From: Ilumatobacter coccineus YM16-304 | GTDB lineage: Bacteria; Actinomycetota; Acidimicrobiia; Acidimicrobiales; Ilumatobacteraceae | DNA: 64,000 nucleotides | Assembly (NCBI RefSeq): GCF_000348785.1 | Contig: NC_020520.1 | Location: forward strand, 3,720,001-3,784,000 | Direction of reading: 5' to 3' | In this document: positions 26,368 to 35,160 of the stretch, piece after piece | Layout of the letters: each line of letters opens with the position of its first letter | Position numbering within the stretch: the first letter of the stretch is position 1 | The notes under the pieces: model-generated | What the model saw: the letters and a program-made list of their open reading frames with translations, nothing else | Database searches by the model: none | What the model was told of the DNA's origin: nothing | Translations under genes and position numbers: made by a program

Positions 26368-27354
26368 TCAAACGACCGGAGTGCCACCCGAGAGCACCTC
26401 GGCGAACTGGTCGGTGTCGACGTTGCCGCCGCAGAGCACGAACGCGCTGTGGTTCCCTCGCTGTGCGGGTGATTCCGACAGGAGACCGGCGAGCGCAATG
26501 GCGCCGGCCGACTCCGCGACGTTGTGCGTCGTGCGGAAGATCGTGCGCATCGCGTCGGCGACTGCGTCGTCGGACACGGCGATCACGCGAGCGGCTCCCG
26601 AAACGATGCCGGCGATCGAGTCGGCGTCGGGGGAACGGGTCGCCACACCGTCGACGAACGTCGCGGCGGTCTCGGTGGTCCGGACCTCCCCTGCTTCGAA
26701 CGACAACTTCGACGCCGGCGCGTTCTCCGACACGACGCCGACGACGGCGGTGTCGAGACCGAGCAGGTCGCGGACTTCGATGATCGCGTTGATGCCGCTT
26801 CCCATGCCGATCGGGACGTAGATGGTGTCGATCGGATCGCCCGTCACCGCGTCGAACAGTTCGCGTGCGTACGTCGCCACGCCGAGGACGAGGTCGCGGT
26901 GAAACGGGGGCACCGCTTCGAGACCGTGCGCTGCGGCGTGCTCGATGGATGCTTCGCGAGCGACCTGGAAGTCGTCACCGTGTTCGATGACGGTGGCGCC
27001 GAGTGCGCGCATCGCCGCGTTCTTCTCGACGCTGTTGCCCCGTGGGACGAAGATGGTGACGGATCGCTCGGCGAGGCGTCCGGCGAACGCGAGACTCTGA
27101 CCGTGGTTCCCGCGAGTCGCACTCACCACACCAGCCACCTCGGGGCGTTCGCGCACGAGGCGATCGAAATACACCAGGCCGCCGCGCACCTTGAAGGCGC
27201 CGACCGGCGTGTGGTTCTCGTGTTTGACAGTGACTCGCGACCCGGCGTGCTCGCTCAGGAGCGGCCAGTCATAGTGCGGAGTCGGCGGCACGTGCTGGCC
27301 CACGATCCGAGCGGCCCGGTCGAGTTCGTCGAGCGTGAACCCCAAGTTGCCCAT
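26368..27354 (-). CDS. Threonine/serine dehydratase-like PLP enzyme
   Basis: 328 residues of the fold-type II PLP family (threonine ammonia-lyase, TdcB/EutB-like). The PLP lysine is in the motif ENHTPVGAFKVRGG, the substrate loop is SATRGNHGQSLAFAG, and the phosphate-binding glycine loop is PIGMGSGINAI. There is no ACT regulatory domain, so it is a catabolic-type or side-specificity enzyme rather than feedback-controlled IlvA. The start at 27354 has an AGGGTG element upstream. It is followed by the folate cyclo-ligase on the same strand 60 bases upstream. The exact substrate (threonine, serine, hydroxy amino acid) is not determinable. Confidence 0.82.
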   Translation of the reverse strand: MGNLGFTLDELDRAARIVGQHVPPTPHYDWPLLSEHAGSRVTVKHENHTPVGAFKVRGGLVYFDRLVRERPEVAGVVSATRGNHGQSLAFAGRLAERSVTIFVPRGNSVEKNAAMRALGATVIEHGDDFQVAREASIEHAAAHGLEAVPPFHRDLVLGVATYARELFDAVTGDPIDTIYVPIGMGSGINAIIEVRDLLGLDTAVVGVVSENAPASKLSFEAGEVRTTETAATFVDGVATRSPDADSIAGIVSGAARVIAVSDDAVADAMRTIFRTTHNVAESAGAIALAGLLSESPAQRGNHSAFVLCGGNVDTDQFAEVLSGGTPVV

Positions 27355-27414
27355 GCCGCACCCTGTCGCATCACCATCGGATCGCGCAAGCCGGTTGCGG
27401 GCCGAGTGGATGCC

Positions 27415-27972
27415 TCAGTCGGTGAGCACGATGTCGAGCGACTGGTCGAACGGGCCGATCGGCAACTCGTCGACGAGTTGAACGCGGAAACCGACTCCGA
27501 TCGTGACGCAGTCGGCGCGGATCCCAGGAAGGAACCGGTCGTACCACCCCCCTCCCTGCCCGCAGCGGTGACCATCGAGCGTGAACGCGAGACCGGGCAC
27601 GATCACCACGTCGGGCCACGACGGGTCGACGCCGTCTTCGGGCATCAGCACCGCCTTGCCGTGTTCGATGCACCACGCGACGAACATCGCCGTGTCGACC
27701 TCACTCCCCATGGCCGAGTAGGCCATGACCCGATCCGCATCGATCACCGCGGGATGGGCGATCAGCGTGCGGGTCAACCGCGCCGAGCGCTCGTGGCGAT
27801 CGGTCAGTGCTTTGCGGCGCTCTCGCGCCTCGCGGCGCAGGCTCCGCTTGGCCGCTGCAGTCGCTGCGTCGTCTCCCCCGGCGTCCACGAACGCGACGGT
27901 ATCGCCGACGGGGATATCGGCGCGCGGGATCGGAGCGAATACAGTCCGTGTCGATGAGCGACGACCACGCAT
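27415..27972 (-). CDS. 5-formyltetrahydrofolate cyclo-ligase family protein
   Basis: Up to 185 residues. It converts 5-formyl-THF to 5,10-methenyl-THF with ATP. The family's strongest signature, CGQGGGWYDRFLPG (here following DGHR), is present, as are the RREARERRKAL N-terminal basic helix and the MPEDG and PGLAFT segments. The start is uncertain. ATG 27972 would overlap the divergent flavin reductase gene by 19 bases; a GTG at 27888 gives 157 residues beginning just before the basic helix and fits the family better. With FolD it makes two folate one-carbon enzymes in the window. Confidence 0.85.
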   Translation of the reverse strand: MRGRRSSTRTVFAPIPRADIPVGDTVAFVDAGGDDAATAAAKRSLRREARERRKALTDRHERSARLTRTLIAHPAVIDADRVMAYSAMGSEVDTAMFVAWCIEHGKAVLMPEDGVDPSWPDVVIVPGLAFTLDGHRCGQGGGWYDRFLPGIRADCVTIGVGFRVQLVDELPIGPFDQSLDIVLTD

Positions 27973-28469
27973 TCGATTCCGGCCACTTCCGCACGGTGAT
28001 GGGTCACTTCCCCACCGGCGTCACGATCGTCACGGGCATGGGCCCCGACGGACCCGTCGGGTTCACGATCGGGTCGTTCACGTCGGTGTCGCTCGACCCG
28101 CCGCTGGTCGGATTCCTCCCACAGATCGGCTCGACCACCTGGGACCTGATGTCGGCGTCGGGCGGCTTCTGTGTCAACGTGCTCGGCTCCGAGCAGGCCG
28201 ACCTCTGCTGGAAGTTCGCCAAGTCGGGCACCGACGACACCCGTTTCGAGGGCGTCGAGTGGCGTCCGTCGCCGTCGGGTTCGCCGATCCTCGAACGCGC
28301 GGTGTGCTGGATCGACTGCACCGTCGAAGAGGTCTACGACATGGGCGACCACCACTTCGTACTCGGTCGCGTCGGCGCGCTCGATGCCGACGCCGACCAC
28401 GACGGCGAGCCCCCGCTGCCGCTGCTGTTCTTCAAGGGCACCCTCGGCGGATTCGCGGCCGAGGGCTGA
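27954..28469 (+). CDS. Flavin reductase-like, FMN-binding domain protein
   Basis: 171 residues of the flavin reductase (FMN-binding split-barrel) family. The opening HFRTVMGHFPTGVTIVTG, the flavin-binding FTIGSFTSVSLDPPLVGF, GFCVNVLGSEQADLCWKFA and a late DHHFVLGRV are characteristic. Such proteins supply reduced flavin to a monooxygenase; no oxygenase partner is adjacent. ATG 27954 fits the family N-terminus. A DUF3054 membrane protein gene follows 10 bases later, probably in the same transcript. Confidence 0.88.
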   Translation: MSDDHAFDSGHFRTVMGHFPTGVTIVTGMGPDGPVGFTIGSFTSVSLDPPLVGFLPQIGSTTWDLMSASGGFCVNVLGSEQADLCWKFAKSGTDDTRFEGVEWRPSPSGSPILERAVCWIDCTVEEVYDMGDHHFVLGRVGALDADADHDGEPPLPLLFFKGTLGGFAAEG

Positions 28470-28479
28470 GCCGACTCGG

Positions 28480-28842
28480 ATGAGTCAACTGCTGCGACGC
28501 GTCGAGACCGCTGTCGGCGTCGACGTGTTCGTCGTCGTGGTGTTCGTCGCGATCGGTCGACGCAACCACGACGAGAACCCCGGTGTGGCCGGACTCGTCG
28601 ACACGGCCGCACCGTTCGTGATCGGTCTCGTCGTGGCGTGGCTCGCGGCGCAGGTGTGGAAACAACCGATCGCGTGGCGCGCCGGACTGATCATCTGGGT
28701 CACGACCGTGGCGGTCGGCATGTTGTGTCGCCGCTTCTTCTTCGACGAGGGCACGGCGCTCTCGTTCGTGATCGTCGCGTCGGTGTTTCTCGGCACCTTC
28801 CTCAACGGCTGGCGCTTCATCGCTCGCCGCGTCGCCGCCTGA
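28480..28842 (+). CDS. DUF3054 family membrane protein
   Basis: 120 residues with about four membrane-spanning segments (VDVFVVVVFVAIG; TAAPFVIGLVVAWLAA; AGLIIWVTTVAVGMLC; ALSFVIVASVFLGTFL) and the RRNHDENPG loop typical of DUF3054. Function is unknown. It is probably translated with the upstream flavin reductase and ends 10 bases from the convergent macroglobulin-like gene. Confidence 0.82.
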   Translation: MSQLLRRVETAVGVDVFVVVVFVAIGRRNHDENPGVAGLVDTAAPFVIGLVVAWLAAQVWKQPIAWRAGLIIWVTTVAVGMLCRRFFFDEGTALSFVIVASVFLGTFLNGWRFIARRVAA

Positions 28843-28852
28843 TCGCGCCGGT

Positions 28853-31800
28853 TCAGTCGACGATGACGACGCGATCGGATGCCGACCGGCCGAACACCTC
28901 CGGCGCGTAGATCTCTTCGGCTCGGGTCGGCGGCACGACGAAGTCGCCTGGCGTCGTCGCCCGTGCCACGTACGTGTACTCGAACGTGCCGGCCGGGAGG
29001 TACGACGTGAACGCCTCGGCGCGGTCGTCACGCAGGTTCTGGTGCTCGTACCACTGCCACCACCAGTAGCCGCTGCGTGCCGACGGGTCGCTCAGCGGCA
29101 CGGTGACCGACGTGGCGAACGCCGGGTTGACCGCTTCGAACCCGGCGGGCATCCCGTCGATCAACGCCACGTGCGTGCGGCGGGCGTCGGCGACCATCGT
29201 GAGCCGCACTCGAACCGAGGCGCCGGCCTTCACCGTCCACGATCCGTCGTCGTTGCGAACGACATCGCTCGGATCGTCGATGGCCTCGTAGACCCGCTCG
29301 ACGACGAATCCTTCGTCACGGGGGTCGAGATCGAGGTCGTCGGGGGCGTAGCGCAGCCCGAGTCGGTAGTAGAGGCGCCCGGCGCCGTCCTTGTCGATCA
29401 CCAGGTCGGTGTCGCCGGCGTCGACCAGCTCGGCCATCGGCACCTCGGTGAGGAACGAGTCGGTCGAGCGTCCACGGAACTCGGTCTCGGCGGCGTACGT
29501 GTCGCCGAGCCAGGCACGGGCGATGAAGTCGGGGTCGACCGATTCGAACGTGCCGAAGTACTCGTTGAGCGAGAGGAGGATGAACACGTTCTCGTAGACG
29601 TTGCGCCAACGCCCGCGGTTCTGGTTGCCGAGCAGACCGGTGACCACCTTAGGGATCAGGTCGTTGTCGGGTGTCTCGGAGACGAGCGCGCCGAGCACGA
29701 TGCCATCGGTTCGGCGGTCGGAGTGCGCGATCAGATACGCGTCTTCGCCGTAACTCGTGGCGAAGGTCGCTGCGGCAGGAGTCTCGACCGCACGGTTCGC
29801 GATCTCGCGCTCGATCTCGTCGCGTGCTCCGGTGTCGTCGAGCACCGGCCAGAGCCGGGCGAGGCCGTCGACCTGCAGCGTGCCGTCGACGCCACCCGAG
29901 CGGCGATACAGGTCGATCGCCTTGGCGCTGTCGCGCTGCCCGGCGAGGTCGCGTACGTAGAGGGCGTAGGCGCTGATCGAGTCACGCGTCTCCTGGCCGT
30001 AGACGGCGGGGATGTAGCTCTCGATGTCGGCGAGGTGTTGCAGTGCGAACGACAGCACGTTCTCGTCGACCGTGTAGCCGTTGTCGCGAGCGAGCACGAG
30101 CGCGTGTGCCGACATGATCGACACCCACGGCACCGACTCACGGTTGCGTTGCCAGTACGGGAAGCCGCCGTCGCCGTTCTGGAGCGCTTGCAGCCGTTCG
30201 ATGTCACGACCGACCGAGGCGTTGAGCGTGTCGACGTCGGGAAGACCGTCGGCGTCGAACGCATCGAGTACGTCGCGGAGTGCGGCGACGCCCATCAGTC
30301 GAGCGGCGTAGCCGTCGGCCGACTCGTAGTCGTAGTCGTAGAGGTAGAGCACGGCGTCGGTGAGCGCCTGCAGGGCGGTCGACGACGTGGTGATCTCGAG
30401 CCCACCGAACTGCGGGAACACGCCGTCGGGAGCGAGAAGCGGTTGGGCGATCGCGTCGTCGCCGTCGAGCACGCCGTAGGTGGCGAACGCTTCGGCCGTG
30501 GCCGGGGTGTAGACCGGCAGGTCGATCTCGGCGGCGTCGGCGAAGTCGCCGCTGACCGTGGCCACCCGGAACCGAGCGGTGCCGACCTCGACTGCCGAGG
30601 TGGGGAATCGGACCTCGACTCGGTCGTTGGCCGAGATCGTGACCCGCTTGCCGGTCGCGGCATCGCCGTCGGTCGACGACGCCGTTGCGTCGTCGAGGTC
30701 GAGGTTGGCGACTTCGAGGGCGATGTCGACCTCGACCGCTTCGTCGGTCTGGTTCTGCACCACGACCGGCAACTCGAACCGGTCACCGAAGTTCAAGAAG
30801 CGCGGTGCCGACGGGCGCACCGTGATGGGCAGCCGGGCGGTGAGCGACGACTCCCCCGACCCGAACTCGTCGACGCCGTCGACGGCCACCGCCATGATGC
30901 GGTAGCGGGTGACGTTGTCGGGAAGTTCGACGTCGACGGTGATCGTGCCGTCTGGACCGGTCGTTTCGTCGGGGGCGAACACGGCGAGTGCGTCGAAGTT
31001 CGAGCGGACGTCGATCGGCGTCGCTGCCGCGGCGCCATCGGTGGCGGCCCGGCCGACCGTGTCGGCTGCGGCCGGAGCACCGGCCGACTCCTCCATCGCC
31101 TCCTCGTCGGCAGGCGCCTCGGCCATCGCGCCGTCCTCACTCTCGTCGACGACTCCCTGGTCGATGCCGGCATCGAGCAGGTCGGGATTGGCGAGGATGA
31201 TGCTGCGTCGCACGAGTTCAGGAGACAGTTGCGTGCCCACGCCTTGGTAGAACGTCGAGATCGGGTCGCGGAGCGTGTAGTCGCTGAGCGACAGCACGGC
31301 CTCGTCGACGGCGATCACGACCACACCGGCACCTGCCACGGGCGCACCGCCGGCGTCGACCACGGCGACGTCGATCGTGGTCGCCGACCCCGGCGACACA
31401 TCGGCTGACGCTGGCGTGGCCGTGACGTCGAGCGTGCGTGAGACGGGCGGGATCTGGAGGCCGATCTGGCCGACGGCGAACGCCGGGCGACGCGGCGCGT
31501 CGGGCAGGGGCGTGCCGTCGTCGCCGACCCGCTCGGCCGAACCGACCATGTCGACCTGCACCTGCAGGTTGGGGATGTCGTCGTCGGCGATCGGGACGGT
31601 CACGACGGCTGACCCGTCGGGAGCGTCGATCACCTGGGTCGACTCGATGCCGGCTCGGGTGACGGTGACGAGTCCGGTCGCCGGAGCGAACGGCGCCTGC
31701 ACGAGCAGTTCGGCGGTGTCGCCGGGTGCGTACGTCTCGGCGTCGGGAACGATCGTGACCTCGCCCTGTTCGAGGTTGCGCGACGGCGGTGCGGTGGAGC

Positions 31801-34800
31801 CCGACACCCACTGGGTGAACACGGCACGGTTGGTGCGACCGGCGTCGTCGGCGACGACCGCGGTGATCCGGTACTGGCCGCCGAGTTCGGTGGCGAACTC
31901 GCAGCGAACGCCCTCGTCGCTCGCATCGGAGGTGACCGTGCAGGTCTGCTCGTCGACGAGCAGTTCGGTGTAGCGACCGCCGTCGTAGCCGTACTCGAGT
32001 CGTCCGGCGACGACCTCGACCTCGCGGCCGGCGATCGCCGCACCATCGACATCGGCGACGATCACGTCGATCTCGAGCGGTTCGCCCTTGCGGACGAATG
32101 CTCGCTCGCTCCGGAGTCCCACGTAGTACGACGCCGGGTGGACGAGCACGTTCGTCCGCGACGAGAACGCCTGGCGGTTCACGTCGAAGACGGTCGCCTC
32201 CGCGGTGACCGACGACGGCTGGTCGACCGGTGCTCCGTCGGCGTCGGCGGCTTCGAAGTCGATCTGCAGGAAGTGCGACCCGTTGCCGTTCGTGGTTCCG
32301 GAGAACTCACGAATGCGATCGTCCGACGTCGGGAAGCAGTCGAAGCACTCGTCGAAGTAGTAGTCGTCCTCGTAATAGGCGCCACCGTCGGAGTAGACGT
32401 CGTAGCTGCGGTACCACCAGGGCGTCCAGATGCCGAAGTTGAAGTCGCCACGGTTCGGCGGCGTGAACGAGGTCTCGAGCGTCGAGACGGTCCAGTTCAC
32501 GTCGGCGTTCGGCAGCGGCCCACCGGCGTAGTACGCCGCGTCGACGGCCACGGTGGCGGGCTCGCCGACGTAGTACGGAGCGGGAGACTCGGTGCGCGCC
32601 GTGACCTCGAACTCGGGGGTGCGGAAGTCTTGGATCTGGAACTGGTGATTGGTGTTGTATCGCTCGGCTCCGGCGAGACGCATGTCGATGTAGGCGTACC
32701 CGGTGTTCGATTCCTCGGGCACCTCGAAGGTCAGGTTGAAACCGCCGAGCGCGTTGACGTCGGCCGTGTCGACGACCAACTCGTTGCCCTGCGGGTCGAA
32801 GACCGTGTACTGCACGGTCTGATCGCCGGCGACGAGTGCGAGTTGGGCGTCGGCGGCGTCGATCTCGCGAACGAACCCGGCGACCCGGACGGTTTCACCA
32901 GGGCGGTAGACGCCGCGGTCGTCGATGACGTACCACCGGCTCTCGCTTCCGCGCTCCGATGCCTGCCAGCCGTCGAACCATCCGGCGGGAAGCATCCCGG
33001 TGGCACCGTCGGCCGTGGCGACGAGCCCGCTGATCGCCTGACCGTCGAGGTCGACGCGGGCGAGTCCGTCGGCATCGGTCGTGGTCGTCCGGCTCGTACC
33101 GACGAGTTCGACCGCGGCGTTCGGCACCGGATCGCCGGTGAGGAGGTCGGTGGTCCAGACGATCAACTCGTCGCTGCCGACGAACGCGTCGACGCCGAGC
33201 GTGGTCGACTGCACCCAGGTGATGATCGGCTGGTTCTGCCAGTACTCGTCGTCGTCGGGGGTGAGGTCGGGGTCGGTTTCGACGCGGACGACGATCGGGC
33301 CGTCCGACACCTCGAACGCGTCGCCCAGGTCGACCACGGTCTCGGTGATCTCGTCGGGGTCGGCGTCGATGTCGATGACCGCGGTGAGCGCCGGGGTCCA
33401 CTCGGGGTCACGTGGTGCGTCGCGGTCGTAGAGCGAGTCGACGTACGTCTCGAAGTCTCGATACTGCGACGGGTCGACCCGCCACGCGGTGACGTACAGC
33501 TCGTCGTGGTTGACGCTGGTGTACGCGAGGCTCGGCGTCGGTGCGAACGGGTCGGTGGTGACGAAGCGACGGTTCGGTCCGGTGAGGAACGGCTGCGCCG
33601 GTCCGACCGAGAAGTCGGTGGTGTAGAGCTCGCCGAGCGTCTGCCCGAACACGTCGGTGAGCTCGGCGGCGACCGAGACGGTGTAGGTGGTGTTGCCGGA
33701 GGTGGCACCGCGGACGACGAGCTGTGATCCCGACACCTCGGCGCGCAGACCGGGCACGGCCGGTTCGACCCGGACCGTGGCCGGGTCGAACAGCTCGGGG
33801 TCGAGCGAGTTGTTGAACTCGATGATGAACGGGCTGAACGGGCGGCAGTCGCCGTACCCGCAGTTGCGGTCGGTGACGGTGAGCGGTGCGTAGGTGCGGC
33901 CGGCGTCGCTGTACGCAGCGCTGCTGGTGAGCGGACCTTCGAGCGACGGGATGCCGGGGCCGATCGAGATCGACACGGCGGTGTCGGGTGCGAGCGGAGC
34001 AACCGGCACGAAGGCCACGCTGCGGTTCGGCAGCGCCCCGGCCATCACGTTGCGAGCGCTGTCGTCGGCCTCGATCTCGGCGTCGGTGGCGAGACGTACG
34101 TCGATCACGTCGCCGGCCGAGAAGTCGATCAGCTCGACGATCGCGTCGCTGTCGACGCGCTGGTCGAACTGTGCGACGAACACCGGCTCGAGCGGCATCG
34201 AGTCACTGAGTCCCGTGACCCACTCGAGGTCCGCTGGTGGCGTCGAGAACGAGAACGAGAAGGCATCGGCGAGCACCGCCCCGTTCGCCGACTCGGTTCC
34301 GGCGGGCACCGTGACGGTGAACTCGGTGGCAGCCGGCAGGCGATCGATGCTCGTGTCGGCCTCGGGCAACACTTCGAAGCGAAGGGTGCGCGTGCCGATC
34401 CACCGCCAGCGGCCGTCGACGGCGGGCGACATCTCGACCGGCACGTCGACCGCGTCGAGCTGCTCGAGGGTGGCCAGCGGGACCATCGGCTCGTTGAAGG
34501 TCAGCGACAGGAACGGCGCGACGTCGACGGGGCCTTCCGGCTGAAAGCGGAGCACGTCGAGTGGTTCGGACGCGACGTCGGGTGGGGTGGTCGGCTCGTC
34601 GGGTGCCGGCGGGAACGGTGTGGCGATGGTGTCTCCGACGAGCGGCGGGCCGAGCGAGGCGACCGGTCGATTGAACTCTTGGGTGTCGTCGTCGGGAAGG
34701 TCCCATTCGGGCAGGCGATCGAGGACGGCGTCGATCTCGGCCGAGGTGAGCAGCGTGCCGTCGGTGGGCTCGATCGGTGCGGGCTCCGCAGCCGACGATT

Positions 34801-35056
34801 GTCCTTCGCTGAGACGGAACCCGAGCCGGCCGGACGTGTCGTCGGTGCTCGTGGCGCCGGATGACCCGGTCGCGGTCGTGGTGCCGACGGGCGTGTTGGT
34901 GGCGCCACCGGGGCCGGTGGTGCTCGGTCCGGTCGGCAAGGTGTCGGAACTCGACCCTCCCCCACCGGTACACGCTGCAGCGAACATCGCCCCTGCGGCG
35001 AGTACTCCGATGCTGCGCTTCATGCGGTTGGGCTTCGTGCGGCTGCCGTGCTCCAT
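28853..35056 (-). CDS. Alpha-2-macroglobulin-like lipoprotein, thioester motif missing
   Basis: 2,067 residues. A lipobox (RSIGVLAAGAMFAAAC, Cys29) and a Ser/Thr/Gly linker precede a bacterial A2M architecture: MG-type beta domains (GPVDVAPFLSLTFNEPMVPL), a bait-like acidic Ala/Glu segment (DGAMAEAPADEEAMEESAG), the A2M domain (VELPDNVTRYRIMAVAVDG) and the alpha-helical TED (NGDGGFPYWQ). Where bacterial A2Ms have YPYxCxEQ, this one reads YDYESADGYAARLMG (about residue 1575), so the Cys-Glx thioester is absent. An unusual Tyr/Asp-rich insert with two Cys (YYEDDYYFDECFDCF) lies near residue 890. ATG 35056 is chosen for the GGAGG at 35067-35063, 6 bases upstream; MKRSIG at 35023 is an alternative. 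Confidence 0.88.
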   Translation of the reverse strand: MEHGSRTKPNRMKRSIGVLAAGAMFAAACTGGGGSSSDTLPTGPSTTGPGGATNTPVGTTTATGSSGATSTDDTSGRLGFRLSEGQSSAAEPAPIEPTDGTLLTSAEIDAVLDRLPEWDLPDDDTQEFNRPVASLGPPLVGDTIATPFPPAPDEPTTPPDVASEPLDVLRFQPEGPVDVAPFLSLTFNEPMVPLATLEQLDAVDVPVEMSPAVDGRWRWIGTRTLRFEVLPEADTSIDRLPAATEFTVTVPAGTESANGAVLADAFSFSFSTPPADLEWVTGLSDSMPLEPVFVAQFDQRVDSDAIVELIDFSAGDVIDVRLATDAEIEADDSARNVMAGALPNRSVAFVPVAPLAPDTAVSISIGPGIPSLEGPLTSSAAYSDAGRTYAPLTVTDRNCGYGDCRPFSPFIIEFNNSLDPELFDPATVRVEPAVPGLRAEVSGSQLVVRGATSGNTTYTVSVAAELTDVFGQTLGELYTTDFSVGPAQPFLTGPNRRFVTTDPFAPTPSLAYTSVNHDELYVTAWRVDPSQYRDFETYVDSLYDRDAPRDPEWTPALTAVIDIDADPDEITETVVDLGDAFEVSDGPIVVRVETDPDLTPDDDEYWQNQPIITWVQSTTLGVDAFVGSDELIVWTTDLLTGDPVPNAAVELVGTSRTTTTDADGLARVDLDGQAISGLVATADGATGMLPAGWFDGWQASERGSESRWYVIDDRGVYRPGETVRVAGFVREIDAADAQLALVAGDQTVQYTVFDPQGNELVVDTADVNALGGFNLTFEVPEESNTGYAYIDMRLAGAERYNTNHQFQIQDFRTPEFEVTARTESPAPYYVGEPATVAVDAAYYAGGPLPNADVNWTVSTLETSFTPPNRGDFNFGIWTPWWYRSYDVYSDGGAYYEDDYYFDECFDCFPTSDDRIREFSGTTNGNGSHFLQIDFEAADADGAPVDQPSSVTAEATVFDVNRQAFSSRTNVLVHPASYYVGLRSERAFVRKGEPLEIDVIVADVDGAAIAGREVEVVAGRLEYGYDGGRYTELLVDEQTCTVTSDASDEGVRCEFATELGGQYRITAVVADDAGRTNRAVFTQWVSGSTAPPSRNLEQGEVTIVPDAETYAPGDTAELLVQAPFAPATGLVTVTRAGIESTQVIDAPDGSAVVTVPIADDDIPNLQVQVDMVGSAERVGDDGTPLPDAPRRPAFAVGQIGLQIPPVSRTLDVTATPASADVSPGSATTIDVAVVDAGGAPVAGAGVVVIAVDEAVLSLSDYTLRDPISTFYQGVGTQLSPELVRRSIILANPDLLDAGIDQGVVDESEDGAMAEAPADEEAMEESAGAPAAADTVGRAATDGAAAATPIDVRSNFDALAVFAPDETTGPDGTITVDVELPDNVTRYRIMAVAVDGVDEFGSGESSLTARLPITVRPSAPRFLNFGDRFELPVVVQNQTDEAVEVDIALEVANLDLDDATASSTDGDAATGKRVTISANDRVEVRFPTSAVEVGTARFRVATVSGDFADAAEIDLPVYTPATAEAFATYGVLDGDDAIAQPLLAPDGVFPQFGGLEITTSSTALQALTDAVLYLYDYDYESADGYAARLMGVAALRDVLDAFDADGLPDVDTLNASVGRDIERLQALQNGDGGFPYWQRNRESVPWVSIMSAHALVLARDNGYTVDENVLSFALQHLADIESYIPAVYGQETRDSISAYALYVRDLAGQRDSAKAIDLYRRSGGVDGTLQVDGLARLWPVLDDTGARDEIEREIANRAVETPAAATFATSYGEDAYLIAHSDRRTDGIVLGALVSETPDNDLIPKVVTGLLGNQNRGRWRNVYENVFILLSLNEYFGTFESVDPDFIARAWLGDTYAAETEFRGRSTDSFLTEVPMAELVDAGDTDLVIDKDGAGRLYYRLGLRYAPDDLDLDPRDEGFVVERVYEAIDDPSDVVRNDDGSWTVKAGASVRVRLTMVADARRTHVALIDGMPAGFEAVNPAFATSVTVPLSDPSARSGYWWWQWYEHQNLRDDRAEAFTSYLPAGTFEYTYVARATTPGDFVVPPTRAEEIYAPEVFGRSASDRVVIVD

Positions 35057-35160
35057 CGTGCACCTCCGTGCGTTCACGCTACGTCGTTCCATCCGGAGCT
35101 TGGACGATGCCCGATCGGTTCCGGTTCCCGACTCGCGACACAATCTGCAACGCTGGCCCG

